Counted from the first letter of the stretch, positions 21,836-30,680 are shown. The stretch: 48,738 bases of DNA from JAGOUB01 sp964648045 (GCA_964648045.1 CAZYNU010000004.1:1-48738), one strand, 5' to 3'. A program made the numbers and translations. Notes: generated from the sequence alone by a model not told the origin.

Positions 21836-24139
21836 TTACAGCACTTTCACGCGCGCTACGCTGAGCGCGAGCGTCTTCACGCGGCCGTCGTCGAAGCGTA
21901 CGTCGATCACGTCGCCGCGGCGCTTGGTGACGGTGCCCTGGCCGAAGCTCTGGTGCTCGATCCGTGAGCCCACGTCCACTTCAGTCTGCGACTCACCGTC
22001 GTCTTGGCCGAGGTCTTGGTTGAATTCGATCGCCACGTCCTGCTGCACGAAGGGATCGAGCTTGCGGCCGCTGCCGCGCATGGGGTTGGTGACGGCGCGC
22101 TCGCTCGCCCAGGCGAAGGCCGAGAGCACGTCGTCGCTGCGGCGCTCGCTCACCTCCGCCGGCACGTCGTCGAGGAAGCGGCTCTTGGCATTGGTCTGGC
22201 GCTGGCCCCAGAGCAGGCGGCTCCTGGTGAGAAGCAATCTCAAGTGTGTCTTGGCGCGCGTCATGGCCACGTACATCAGGCGGCGCTCTTCCTCGATCTG
22301 GGCGCGGTCGAGCAGGCTTGAGCTGTGCGGGAAGATGCCCTCCTCACAGCCGGCCACCATTACGTGTTCGAATTCGAGTCCTTTGCAGAGGTGTACGGTC
22401 ATGAGTGTCAGCGAGGGCAGGCCGTCGTCCTGCAGTTTGTCGGCCTCCGACACGAGCGCGGCCTCTTCCAAGAAGGCGGTAAGCGAACTCATCGGCTCGA
22501 GGTGGTCGTACTTCTGCATGACCGAGAGCAGTTCGAGCACGTTCTGCCAGCGTTCTTCGCCCTCTTCGTCGTCCATCAGCCACTGGTGCATGCCAAGCGC
22601 GTCGAGCAGTTGGTGCGTCAGTTCGCCGACCTTGCGGCTCTCGGCCAAGCTGCGGAAGCGCAGGATGAGCGCAGCAAAGACAGCCAGGCGCTGCTTCACG
22701 CCGGCGTCGAGGCCGGGGATCGACTCGGGCGACTGGAGGGCGTCCCACAGTGACAGGTTTTGCGCCTGGCAGTGGGCTTGAATCTTCTCGAGCGTGGTCT
22801 GGCCGATCTTGCGGGCGGGCACGTTGATGACGCGCAGCAGCGAGAGCGTGTCGCGCGGGTTCAAGATGACGTGCAGGTAAGCGAGCACGTCCTTCACCTC
22901 GCGGCGGGCATAGAATTTCACGCCGCCGAGTAGGCGGTAGGGGAGGCCCTCGCGCAGGCAGGCTTCTTCAAAAAGGCGAGACTGGGCGTTGGTGCGGTAG
23001 AGAATCACCTGGTCGCCCAGTGGCACGCCCTCTTTGGCCATCTGTTTGGCTGCGCGAATCGCTTCCTCGGCCTCGGCACGTTCATCGCGCAACTCTTGGA
23101 TAAGCACCTTTGGGCCCTCCTTCCTGTCGCTGAACATCGTCTTCTCCGGGCGGTTGGGGTTTTGGGTAATAACGGCGTCGGCGGCCGTGAGGATGAGTTG
23201 CGTGGAGCGGTAGTTTTGCTCCAATTTGATGCGCTTGGCGTCGGGGTATTCCTTCTCGAACTCCAGAATGTTGCGTAGGTCGGCGCCGCGGAAGCCGTAG
23301 ATCGACTGGTCGGGGTCGCCGATGACGCACAGGTTCCGGTGCACTTTGGCCAGCTGCATGATGAGCAGGTATTGGGCGTGGTTCGTGTCTTGATACTCGT
23401 CCACGTGCAGGTATTTCCAAGTGGCCTGGTAGCGCGCGAGCACGTCCGGGCACTCGTGGAAGAGGCGTACCGTCTCGAGCAGCAGGTCGTCGAAGTCCAT
23501 GGCGTTGGCTGCCATCATGGCCTTCTGGTAGTGCTCGTAGGCGTTGGCCATCGTCTCCAGACGGGCCGAGGTGGCCTGCGTGTGCGCGTCTTTGGGCAGA
23601 TAGGCCTCCGACTTCCAGCGGCTGACGGCCGAAAGCGCCGCCTTGGGCTTGAGCGTCGACTCATCCACTTTCAACTCCTTGAGTACTTCTTTCATCAATC
23701 GCTCCTGGTCGTCAGAATCGTAGATCACGAAGCTGCGATCGCGGCCGAGATGCTCGATGTCGCGGCGGAGGATGCGCACGCAGACCGAGTGGAACGTGCC
23801 CATGGTGGGCATGCGCCCCGCGCCCGGGGTGATCAGACTGCTCTCGTCCTCACCAGTCAGGTGCAGTAGCCCGCGGATGCGGTCCTTCATGCCGGCGGCG
23901 GCCTTGTTGGTGAAGGTGACGGCCAGAATCTGCCAGGGCTCGACGCCCTTGCTCATCAAATGGGCGATGCGGTGCGTGAGTGCCTTCGTTTTGCCGCTGC
24001 CTGCACCGGCCAAAATAAGCACGGGACCTTCCGTGGTCTCGGCCGCCAGGCGTTGCTGGGGATTTAAGTTGTCGAGCAGTTGATCGGCGGAGAGCGCGGG
24101 CACGGCGGAGAGTGTAAACGGTGTCGCCGCCGATGGCAC
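21836..24139 (-). CDS. pcrA: UvrD/PcrA-family superfamily 1 DNA helicase
   Basis: ATP-dependent 3'-5' helicase in repair and replication-conflict resolution. 767 residues. The Q motif LNPQQRLAAE (25-34) is followed by Walker A GAGSGKT (45-51), LAVTFTNKAAAGMKDRI (motif Ia), the Walker B region LHVDEYQDTNHAQ, GDPDQSIYGFRGAD (motif III), LEQNYRST (IV), LMTVHLCKGLEFEHVMV (V) and EERRLMYVAMTRAK (VI). The C-terminus (VGSRIEHQSFGQGTV to VKVL) is the Tudor-like domain typical of PcrA, which binds RNA polymerase. The start is GTG 24139, 1 nt after the stop of the RmuC-like gene, so the two are translationally coupled. Confidence 0.93.
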   Translation of the reverse strand: MPSAATPFTLSAVPALSADQLLDNLNPQQRLAAETTEGPVLILAGAGSGKTKALTHRIAHLMSKGVEPWQILAVTFTNKAAAGMKDRIRGLLHLTGEDESSLITPGAGRMPTMGTFHSVCVRILRRDIEHLGRDRSFVIYDSDDQERLMKEVLKELKVDESTLKPKAALSAVSRWKSEAYLPKDAHTQATSARLETMANAYEHYQKAMMAANAMDFDDLLLETVRLFHECPDVLARYQATWKYLHVDEYQDTNHAQYLLIMQLAKVHRNLCVIGDPDQSIYGFRGADLRNILEFEKEYPDAKRIKLEQNYRSTQLILTAADAVITQNPNRPEKTMFSDRKEGPKVLIQELRDERAEAEEAIRAAKQMAKEGVPLGDQVILYRTNAQSRLFEEACLREGLPYRLLGGVKFYARREVKDVLAYLHVILNPRDTLSLLRVINVPARKIGQTTLEKIQAHCQAQNLSLWDALQSPESIPGLDAGVKQRLAVFAALILRFRSLAESRKVGELTHQLLDALGMHQWLMDDEEGEERWQNVLELLSVMQKYDHLEPMSSLTAFLEEAALVSEADKLQDDGLPSLTLMTVHLCKGLEFEHVMVAGCEEGIFPHSSSLLDRAQIEEERRLMYVAMTRAKTHLRLLLTRSRLLWGQRQTNAKSRFLDDVPAEVSERRSDDVLSAFAWASERAVTNPMRGSGRKLDPFVQQDVAIEFNQDLGQDDGESQTEVDVGSRIEHQSFGQGTVTKRRGDVIDVRFDDGRVKTLALSVARVKVL

Positions 24140-24140
24140 G

Positions 24141-25352
24141 TCAGTCCTTCTTTGCGACGGCCGAGTGCACGGCGGCCATCAGGGTGTTGTCCACCAGCGC
24201 GCGCGGTGCAGCCAATTCATCGATCATCGCGTCCTGCGCGGCGGTCGAAGCCACCAGCCGCTTCAGCTCACTGGCGGCGAGCGACACCTTGGCGTTCATC
24301 GGCTGCTTGCGCTGCGCGATCTCGGCCGCCATCGCCGGGTCCAGGCGTTCGGCCTTCTTGCTCAGCTCGGCGCCCATTTTGGAGACCACCAGGTCGACGG
24401 CGTTGCGGAAGTTTACGTGGAAATCGAGTTCCGCAATGAGCTGCACGATGTTCTCGCGCTGCTGCGGATCCATCTGTTCGGCAAACTCGTAGGCCGTGAT
24501 GCGCTTGAGGCTTGCCAAAATCGGGGCGAGAGCCTCGGGAGAAATGACGTAGAACGTGTAACCATCGTGTACGGCGTGATGCGCCTTCAGCTCCGAGATG
24601 GCTTCGCTCGGCACCACCAGGAAGATCATGCTGGCAATCTTCGGGTTCTTCTTCACCTTGGTGACGGTCGCCTTCACGGTGTTATTAATGTAGGTCGAGA
24701 GGCTCTCACTCTTCGATTTCTTGGCGTCGAAAATAACGTACTGGTCGAGGAATTCGATCATGACGTCGGGCTTCAGGCTGCCGTCGAAACCGTCGGGCAA
24801 CTCGGTATTCGTATAGCAGGTGAAGGCGTAGGCCGGTTGCTTACAAAGGGTCTGCATGGCAGCGATGACGCTCTTTTCATGTTCGGCCCAAACGCGGTCG
24901 CGCTCGGCTTCGGCCAGAGCCAGCTTCTCCTCGTCTTCGCGGATCACGCGCTGGCGCTCTTGGTCCAGGCTGAGTTTAGCGGCCTCCAGCTTACCCAGGC
25001 GTTCGGCCAGTTCCTTCTCATGGCGCTCGGCGGCGGCTTCGTGTTTGCTTTCCTTTTTTTTCAATTCATCGCGCTCGGTCTGCAAAGCGTCGATCTTCGC
25101 CGAGAGCTTCGCGTGCTCGGCAAAGAGTTGCTTGCTCTTACCCTGCTGCTCCTGCTTCTCGGCCCGCTCCGCTTCTAGCTGCGATTTGAGTGCCCCCGCC
25201 TCCTTCTGAGCCTGCTCCACGGCGGCGTGCAGCTTGGCGTTCTCGCGTTCCAGTTCCAGCGAGGCGCCGTCAGCTTGAGGCTGGCGCTTCCAAAAGAGAA
25301 GGCCGATGATGGTGGCCAGGCCGAGGCTGAGGACGATCTCAAAAGGAGTCAT
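24141..25352 (-). CDS. RmuC-like membrane-anchored coiled-coil nuclease-fold protein
   Basis: About 403 residues from ATG 25352. N-terminal membrane span (4-22), then a long charged coiled coil (about 35-155), then a globular domain with LKPDVMIEFLDQYVIFDAKKSK. The D...DAK pattern is that of PD-(D/E)xK nucleases and matches the KPDxxV...IDSK core of RmuC. RmuC limits recombination at inverted repeats in E. coli. This protein is divergent from classical RmuC, so the call is family-level. The start was chosen because TACGAT lies 6 nt before ATG 25352. The gene runs directly into pcrA, suggesting a DNA-repair pair. Confidence 0.75.
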   Translation of the reverse strand: MTPFEIVLSLGLATIIGLLFWKRQPQADGASLELERENAKLHAAVEQAQKEAGALKSQLEAERAEKQEQQGKSKQLFAEHAKLSAKIDALQTERDELKKKESKHEAAAERHEKELAERLGKLEAAKLSLDQERQRVIREDEEKLALAEAERDRVWAEHEKSVIAAMQTLCKQPAYAFTCYTNTELPDGFDGSLKPDVMIEFLDQYVIFDAKKSKSESLSTYINNTVKATVTKVKKNPKIASMIFLVVPSEAISELKAHHAVHDGYTFYVISPEALAPILASLKRITAYEFAEQMDPQQRENIVQLIAELDFHVNFRNAVDLVVSKMGAELSKKAERLDPAMAAEIAQRKQPMNAKVSLAASELKRLVASTAAQDAMIDELAAPRALVDNTLMAAVHSAVAKKD

Positions 25353-25358
25353 GGCAGC

Positions 25359-25364
25359 ATCGTA
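25359..25364 (-). promoter_or_regulatory. -10 box, leaderless type
   Basis: TACGAT on the minus strand, 6 nt before ATG 25352. Confidence 0.55.
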
Positions 25365-25433
25365 CACTGGTGGACGAGAGTCCACTATGCTCGATTTTTT
25401 TGGCTTGATCAGGCCATCGATTTGCAGCCCATC

Positions 25434-25461
25434 TTGCGCAGGGCGCTTTTCGGCTTAGAAT
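25434..25461 (+). promoter_or_regulatory. rpsO promoter
   Basis: TTGCGC (25434-25439), 16 bp, TAGAAT (25456-25461). Predicts a leader of about 78 nt. Confidence 0.55.
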
Positions 25462-25462
25462 A

Positions 25463-25483
25463 CCCGCACGTCCGTGCTGCGGG
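25463..25483 (+). promoter_or_regulatory. rpsO leader hairpin
   Basis: CCCGCA/TGCGGG stem at the predicted 5' end of the rpsO transcript. It could be an S15-binding or RNase-protective element. The fold is seen in sequence; the role is inferred from the known autoregulation of rpsO in other bacteria. Confidence 0.4.
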
Positions 25484-25545
25484 AGGCGATATGCCCCTGC
25501 GGCTCGGCAAGGATTCTCTTTCTCCGTCCTCTTCCCCCCGTCCAC

Positions 25546-25815
25546 ATGGCCATCAAGAAGAAGAACAAGAAGAAGCTCATCCAGCAGAGCCAAACCCACG
25601 AGAAAGACACCGGCTCGCCGTCGGTGCAGATTCGCCTGCTCACGACCGAAATCGAGATGCTCACGGGCCACCTGCAGGAGCACAAGAAGGACCACTCCGC
25701 CCGCCGCGGACTACTCGGCAAGGTTGCCCAGCGCCGCGACCTGCTGAAGTATCTCCAGCGCGAGAACCCCAACCACTACCAGGAGGTTCTCGAGTCGAAC
25801 AAGCTCAAGAAGTAA
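25546..25815 (+). CDS. rpsO: 30S ribosomal protein S15
   Basis: 89 residues, the normal S15 length. Binds 16S rRNA early in small-subunit assembly. Family-typical segments are THEKDTGSPSVQIRLLTTEI, HLQEHKKDHSARRGLLGKV and RRDLLKYLQRENPNHYQEV. ATG 25546 follows a pyrimidine stretch (CCTCTTCCCCCCG), not a Shine-Dalgarno. It is monocistronic, with a promoter and hairpin-bearing leader upstream and a strong terminator downstream; pnp, its usual partner, lies 1.7 kb further on. Confidence 0.97.
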   Translation: MAIKKKNKKKLIQQSQTHEKDTGSPSVQIRLLTTEIEMLTGHLQEHKKDHSARRGLLGKVAQRRDLLKYLQRENPNHYQEVLESNKLKK

Positions 25816-25841
25816 TCGTTGTTGCATTACACAAAGAAGAG

Positions 25842-25863
25842 GGCGCCCATCGGGCGCCTTTTT
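25842..25863 (+). terminator. rpsO terminator
   Basis: GGCGCCC (25842-25848), ATC, GGGCGCC (25852-25858), TTTTT then CGT. The next gene's -10 box begins 5 nt after the T-run. Confidence 0.92.
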
Positions 25864-25867
25864 CGTC

Positions 25868-25873
25868 TATGCT
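25868..25873 (+). promoter_or_regulatory. -10 box, leaderless type
   Basis: TATGCT, 7 nt before ATG 25881. Confidence 0.5.
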
Positions 25874-25880
25874 GGCGGGC

Positions 25881-26288
25881 ATGACCGCCAAGCGCTGTGC
25901 CGGCATTCTCCTCCGCGACCACGTCGGCCGCATCCTTATGCAATTCCGCGACGACTGGGCCACGTCCGACCCGCTCTGCTTCTCGCTCTTCGGTGGCGCC
26001 GCGCTGGAGGGTGAAACAGATTTGGAAACGGCACTCCGCGAAGCGCACGAGGAATTGGGCGTCCGCCTGCGCCCCGAAGACGTGCGCGAGGCCGGCAGCA
26101 TCTCGTGGCACAACCCGCGCAATGGTGTCACGGCCGTGGTGACCATGTTCGAGGCAGTGCGGCCCATCACGTGGGGCGAGTTTGTTATTAACGAGGGCGA
26201 AGGCGCGGCGTTTCTCTCCAAGGACCAGATCGAGTCGTTGCCGTTCGTGTCGGGGGTGGCCAAAGCCTTTGTGAAGAATCACGCCTGA
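25881..26288 (+). CDS. NUDIX hydrolase
   Basis: 135 residues. The full Nudix box is present: G39-x5-E45-x7-R53-E54-x2-E57-E58-x-G60-V61 (GAALEGETDLETALREAHEE). Nudix enzymes hydrolyse nucleoside diphosphates linked to another group X; the substrate cannot be inferred. ATG 25881 is preferred over ATG 25869 because the latter lies inside the TATGCT -10 box. The gene begins within 20 bp of the rpsO terminator and so appears to have its own promoter. Confidence 0.9.
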   Translation: MTAKRCAGILLRDHVGRILMQFRDDWATSDPLCFSLFGGAALEGETDLETALREAHEELGVRLRPEDVREAGSISWHNPRNGVTAVVTMFEAVRPITWGEFVINEGEGAAFLSKDQIESLPFVSGVAKAFVKNHA

Positions 26289-26304
26289 AGGGCGACATGA
26301 ACGG

Positions 26305-26333
26305 TTGCCATCGCCGAGGCACAGTCCTACCCT
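26305..26333 (+). promoter_or_regulatory. weak candidate promoter of cassette 3
   Basis: TTGCCA (26305-26310), 17 bp, TACCCT (26328-26333). Confidence 0.35.
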
Positions 26334-26401
26334 GCGCCGGTCGGAATCGTTTGTGATCTCCGATCCCTGAACTTTCACCCCATCAAGAGTTGGAGACATC
26401 C

Positions 26402-27313
26402 ATGGCTCGTTCCGTTCGTCCTGCGTCCGAAGTCGCTCGTATCTCGGCTGTTCTCAATGCTTCAGCCGACGCCATTCCGTTCGACATCCTGACCGATCTT
26501 CGGCCTCAGGCCGAGGCCATCGTCGTCGCCCTGGCTACCGAATTGAACGGCCTCGACCTGCTGAGGCTCTGCAGCTTTGGCAACCACGAAAACCGCGCGC
26601 AACTCCTGACTGCGGCACTGGCCAAGAAGCGCTACCCCGTCCGAATCGAGCGCTTCGAGGCGGCGTGCCTCGAACTGCTGCCGCAACACTGGAAGCTCGT
26701 GGGCTTTGCGCCAGCCGATGTTCTGTCCGTCATCATGGCGTTCCGTCTCACGCCGGTGTCGCAGATGCTGAGGTGGCAGCAGCTTTCGCCCTGTCCGCTC
26801 CAGACTGGTGCCTACTGGCTCAAGACCGCCGAGGCCGCCATTGCTCTACCTGACTGGCCCGCCGCCTGGGATGCTCTCCGGTTCGCCTTGCTGGGCGTGC
26901 CGCTCACGCCGAACCTGGAAGCCGAGCAGCTCGCGGAATGGAATCCGTGGAAGACGATCGACCGGCTCCAAGATGGCCGCGCTCTCGCCGCCGATCTCAT
27001 CTCCGCTACCGCCGTTCTCGACCGGGTCTTCGCGGCCTTGCCGTCGAATGATCACACGCGCCGTGTCCGCGATGATGAGATCGAGATGAAAGCGAGCGAT
27101 CTCGCCCGTGGCGACGGCTGGATCACCGGCATTCTGGAGATCACGCCGTTTGCGCTCCGTGCCAGGCCCGGCCGTGAGTGGCCGCTGAAGCTGAAGCCTA
27201 GCGGGCAGCGCGTGCTGGCAATCGCTCATACTGTGGCCGACATCCAGGCTATTCGCGCAGTTGTCGCATCGCATCATCCACGTTCCCGCCGGACGGCTGC
27301 CGTGGCCTCTTGA
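26402..27313 (+). CDS. soluble hypothetical protein (cassette 3)
   Basis: 303 residues from ATG 26402, with GGAG 6-7 nt upstream. No signal peptide or membrane helix. The chain is mostly helical and Ala/Leu-rich, with a conserved-looking stretch NGLDLLRLCSFGNHENRAQLL (about 51-71). There is a mid-region rich in Trp (MLRWQQL, YWLKTAE, PDWPAAWDALRF, WNPWKTIDR) and a basic C-terminus (HHPRSRRTAAV). A stand-alone unit with its own terminator, inserted between the NUDIX gene and pnp. Its leader contains CCGATC and CTTTCACCC, which also occur joined before cassette 2. I recognise no family. Confidence 0.65.
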   Translation: MARSVRPASEVARISAVLNASADAIPFDILTDLRPQAEAIVVALATELNGLDLLRLCSFGNHENRAQLLTAALAKKRYPVRIERFEAACLELLPQHWKLVGFAPADVLSVIMAFRLTPVSQMLRWQQLSPCPLQTGAYWLKTAEAAIALPDWPAAWDALRFALLGVPLTPNLEAEQLAEWNPWKTIDRLQDGRALAADLISATAVLDRVFAALPSNDHTRRVRDDEIEMKASDLARGDGWITGILEITPFALRARPGREWPLKLKPSGQRVLAIAHTVADIQAIRAVVASHHPRSRRTAAVAS

Positions 27314-27342
27314 TACCCCTCGTCAGTCTTCGGACTGGCACC

Positions 27343-27373
27343 CCCTCGGACATCCGTCCGAGGGCTTTTTTTG
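27343..27373 (+). terminator. intrinsic terminator of cassette 3
   Basis: CCCTCGGAC (27343-27351), ATCC, GTCCGAGGG (27356-27364), C, then a T-run. Confidence 0.93.
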
Positions 27374-27439
27374 ATGGCCAAAAACGCGGCTACGGTGTAC
27401 CATAGAGGCGTCTTCCATCGCACTCGTGGGTTTACGTTC

Positions 27440-27506
27440 CAGTGTCCTCCCGCAGGGGACTGAGATGTGAATCCATCCGGGGCCGGAAGACGGGCGCGCT
27501 TGCGCC
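27440..27506 (+). promoter_or_regulatory. structured pnp leader
   Basis: Two hairpins stand in the pnp 5' leader: one around GTCC...GGAC with CAGT/ACTG flanks (27440-27462), and GGCGC-GCTT-GCGCC (about 27493-27506). Leader stems are known to govern pnp autoregulation in enterobacteria; that role here is inference. Confidence 0.4.
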
Positions 27507-27525
27507 ATTCCTACCCCATATTTGT

Positions 27526-29742
27526 ATGTTGAAAAAGTTCACGCTGGAGCTGGGCGACAAGCAGCTTGTCGTCGAGACCGGCCAGCTGGCCCGCCAGGCC
27601 AATGGCTCCGTTGTTTGCACCATGGGCGGCACGGTCGCTTTGGGTACCACGACCGTCTCGCCCAAGCCGCGCGACGGCGTCGACTTCCTGCCTCTGCAGG
27701 TGGTCTACCAGGAGAAGTTCTACGCCGGCGGCAAGATCGCCGGTTCCCGCTTCCGCAAGCGCGAAGGCCGTCCGGGCGACGACTACGTGCTGCTCGGCCG
27801 CGTTATCGACCGCGGACTGCGCCCGATGTTCCCCAAGCACATCCGCAACGATATTCAGGTGATGTGTACGGTGCTCTCGTACGACTTCGAGAACGAGCAC
27901 GATATTGCGGCTGCCAACGCGGCCAACCTGTCGGTCGCCATCAGCGACTGCCCATGCGACGGCCCGCTGGGCACGGTTCGCGTCGGCCTCATCGGCGGTG
28001 AACTGGTGCTCAACCCCACGGTTGAGGCCCGCACCAAATCCGATCTCGATATGTTCGTCACCGCCTCGCTCGAGCGCGTGGTCATGATCGAGGCTGGTGC
28101 CAACCAGGTGCCCGAGGCCGACATTGTCCGCGCCATCGAATTCGGCAAGAAGTGGGCCCAGAAGATCGCCCAATTCTTCGCTACGGTGCAGAAAGAGATC
28201 GGCAAGCCGAAGTTCGAGCTGGCTCCCGCTTTCTCGCATGAGGAGGCGTACCAGTACCTCAAGGCGTGGGCTCTGCCCACGGTCAACGAGGCAGTGAAGA
28301 CGCCGATGGACAAGCTCGTCCGCCGCGCCGTCTTCAACAAGGTGATGGACGAGGCGAAAGCCAAACTGGAAGAGAAATTCGGTCCGGCTGGCGACAATGC
28401 CGACCTCATCAAGCTCTACGCCTCTGCTAAAGACATCGCCGACAAGGTGATCAAGGGCGAGGTTCGTCGCCTCGTGCTCGAGGAGGGGATTCGCATGAGC
28501 GGTCGCAAGCCCGACGAGATTCGCCAGATCACGGCCCAGGTCGACATTCTGCCAAACCGCGTCCACGGTTCTGCCCTGTTCCAGCGCGGCGAAACGCAAG
28601 GCCTCGTGACCTGCACGCTCGGTTCGCCCGGCGACAAGCAGATCGTCGAAGGCATGGTGGGTGAGCACAAGCTGCGCTATATGCACCACTACAACTTCCC
28701 GCCGTTCTCGGTGGGCGAGACGAGCAATCGCCTCATGGTGGGCAACCGCGAGATCGGTCACGGCAACCTGGCCCAGCGCGGTCTCGAGCCGGTCCTTCCG
28801 AAGGAGGAGGACTTCCCCTACACCATCCGCACCGTCACCGAAATTCTCGAGAGCAACGGCTCGTCGTCCATGGCCGCAGCGTGCGGTTCCACTTTGGCTC
28901 TTATGGCGGCCGGCGTGCCGATTTCGGCTCCGGTTTCCGGTATTGCCCTCGGACTCATGGCCGACGAAGAGAAGGGCAAGTACGTCGTGCTTTCCGATCT
29001 GCAAGACGAAGAGGACTTTGGCGGCGACATGGACTTTAAGGTGACCGGCACCGCCAAAGGCGTGACGGCCATCCAGATGGACATCAAGATTAAAGGTCTG
29101 CCCGACGCCGTCTTTGTGGAAGCGCTCGATCGTGCCAAGACCGGTCGCGCCTTCATCTTGGAGAAGATGCTTGCGGCCATCCCCGAGCCTCGCAAGGAGC
29201 TGTCGCCGTTTGCGCCGCGCATCGAAACCATCACCATCAACCCCGACGATATTCGCTTGGTGATCGGCAAGGGTGGCGAGACGATCCAGAAGATCACGGG
29301 CGAGTTGAACGTCGAGATCGATATCGACGACAGCGGCCTCATCTTCGTGACCGCCACCAACGGCGAGTCCATGCAGAAGGCGAAGGAATGGATCGAGGGC
29401 ATCGTCGCCAAGCCCGAGGTCGGCAAGGTCTACCAGTGCAAGGTGGTGCGCATCATCGACGGCACCGGCGCCATCGTCGAGTTCCTCAAGGGTAAGGACG
29501 CGATGATTCACATTTCCGAGCTTCAATGGGCCCGCACCGAGAAGGTGGAGGATGTGCTTAAGGTGGGTCAGGAGGTTGAGGCGAAGTGCATCGAGTTCGA
29601 CGCCGTCGAGGGCCGCACGCGCATGTCGCTGCGCCAGATGACCCCGCCCCCGGAGGGCATGAGCATCGCCCCGCCTCGCATGGGCGGAGGCGGCGGCCGT
29701 GGAGGCTTTGGTGGCGGCGGTCGCGGTGGATTCCGTCGTTGA
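27526..29742 (+). CDS. pnp: polyribonucleotide nucleotidyltransferase (PNPase)
   Basis: Phosphorolytic 3'-5' exoribonuclease of RNA turnover. 738 residues. First RNase PH-like domain (1-215) with FLPLQVVYQEKFYAGGKIAGSRFRKREGRP; a helical linker; second RNase PH domain (about 300-555) with the catalytic GTSRSD-like region and HHYNFPPFSVGE and SNGSSSMAAACGSTLALM. The KH domain starts at 566 (DIRLVIGKGGETIQKI) and the S1 domain at 633. The tail (718-738) is Gly/Arg-rich (RGG-like), which may add RNA affinity. ATG 27526 has no Shine-Dalgarno. It is monocistronic with a terminator. Confidence 0.97.
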   Translation: MLKKFTLELGDKQLVVETGQLARQANGSVVCTMGGTVALGTTTVSPKPRDGVDFLPLQVVYQEKFYAGGKIAGSRFRKREGRPGDDYVLLGRVIDRGLRPMFPKHIRNDIQVMCTVLSYDFENEHDIAAANAANLSVAISDCPCDGPLGTVRVGLIGGELVLNPTVEARTKSDLDMFVTASLERVVMIEAGANQVPEADIVRAIEFGKKWAQKIAQFFATVQKEIGKPKFELAPAFSHEEAYQYLKAWALPTVNEAVKTPMDKLVRRAVFNKVMDEAKAKLEEKFGPAGDNADLIKLYASAKDIADKVIKGEVRRLVLEEGIRMSGRKPDEIRQITAQVDILPNRVHGSALFQRGETQGLVTCTLGSPGDKQIVEGMVGEHKLRYMHHYNFPPFSVGETSNRLMVGNREIGHGNLAQRGLEPVLPKEEDFPYTIRTVTEILESNGSSSMAAACGSTLALMAAGVPISAPVSGIALGLMADEEKGKYVVLSDLQDEEDFGGDMDFKVTGTAKGVTAIQMDIKIKGLPDAVFVEALDRAKTGRAFILEKMLAAIPEPRKELSPFAPRIETITINPDDIRLVIGKGGETIQKITGELNVEIDIDDSGLIFVTATNGESMQKAKEWIEGIVAKPEVGKVYQCKVVRIIDGTGAIVEFLKGKDAMIHISELQWARTEKVEDVLKVGQEVEAKCIEFDAVEGRTRMSLRQMTPPPEGMSIAPPRMGGGGGRGGFGGGGRGGFRR

Positions 29743-29764
29743 TCCGTTTGGAACCAATGAGAGA

Positions 29765-29787
29765 GGCCGCCCCAGGGCGGCCTTTTT
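29765..29787 (+). terminator. pnp terminator
   Basis: GGCCGC/GCGGCC stem with TTTTTCGT following. Confidence 0.92.
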
Positions 29788-29847
29788 CGTGTCGCTCAAT
29801 TTTGTCGCCACCGTGTTCCTCCATCGTAGGCTGAGTCCTTCATGCTT

Positions 29848-30672
29848 TCATTTCTCCACCACCGCGCGCAGGCGCGTTTGAATAGATGGCAATTCGTGCT
29901 GCTCGATGGTGCGGTGTGGCGAATGTTTGCGCCAAACGGCGATGACAGCGTCGACGTTTTCGATGAGGGTACGCAGTTCTGCGGCGCTTGGGGCGTGGTG
30001 TTGCCAGGCAATGCCTTGGCGCTCGAATGCTTGTAGAACATGCAGCACGTCGCTGACCGTGCGCTGCACCGAATCGATCATAAGGGTCTCGCGTTTGGCA
30101 TCGATGATGTAGGCATTGCTGTTTACGTAGAAGCTCGGCAATTCCTCTAAAAGACTCTGGGCTTGCAGATACGTCGCGCTCAGGTTTTCCCATTCACGGG
30201 CCGACAGGTCGCCGTTGTGTTGCACTTCGCGCAGGAGGCCTTCCAGGTCGCGGCGGACGATGAACAAGCCCTGGCGAATATGGTAGAAAACGCTCTCGAA
30301 CGAGAGTCGATGCACGTCGCTCACCACTTCGTCGGTATGCCGTGCCACTAGCTTGGCAATGAGAATACCGAAAATGAGCACACCGACCGCAGCTTGCAGG
30401 ACAGCTACGGCCTTGGAGGCACCCAAGGGCAAGATGTCGCCGTAGCCCAGGGTCGTGGCGGTGGTAAGGCTAAAATAGGCGCTCTCCCAGAGGCGCTCCA
30501 GTGGAAGGAGCGTGGGGTTGATGGTTGGGGCGTGCGCCGGGAACCATTGCGTTCCAATAAAGTAGAACCCGGTACACCCCAGGTTCATGACAATCCACAG
30601 TAGGAACAGCGTGGAGTAGTTCGCCCGCGAGAGGTGCTCCAGAATGCCGACGGGTCCGAGGCGGCGGATCAT
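29848..30672 (-). CDS. two-helix potassium-channel-like protein with coiled C-terminal domain
   Basis: 274 residues. First helix about 20-41, pore helix and selectivity filter TTATTLGYGD (70-79, GYGD at 76-79), second helix 84-107. This is the Ion_trans_2 architecture of tetrameric K+ channels. The remaining 165 residues are helical and charged and lack a recognisable RCK Rossmann nucleotide motif, so the gating ligand is unknown. The start codon lies 8 nt after a perfect TATAAT with an extended-10 TG, predicting a 1-3 nt leader. The GAGGAG between box and ATG is too close to the start for normal Shine-Dalgarno use. Confidence 0.87.
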   Translation of the reverse strand: MIRRLGPVGILEHLSRANYSTLFLLWIVMNLGCTGFYFIGTQWFPAHAPTINPTLLPLERLWESAYFSLTTATTLGYGDILPLGASKAVAVLQAAVGVLIFGILIAKLVARHTDEVVSDVHRLSFESVFYHIRQGLFIVRRDLEGLLREVQHNGDLSAREWENLSATYLQAQSLLEELPSFYVNSNAYIIDAKRETLMIDSVQRTVSDVLHVLQAFERQGIAWQHHAPSAAELRTLIENVDAVIAVWRKHSPHRTIEQHELPSIQTRLRAVVEK

Positions 30673-30680
30673 TTCTCCTC

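Noticed and set aside
24165..25178. 337-codon plus-strand frame opposite the RmuC-like gene
   Set aside because: Leu/Arg/Gly-rich shadow of a coiled-coil gene; no motif, start signal or terminator.
27511..29811. 766-codon open frame on the minus strand opposite pnp
   Set aside because: It mirrors pnp almost exactly; long antisense frames arise from GC-rich codon bias, and the translation has the low-complexity look of a shadow. pnp is unambiguous.
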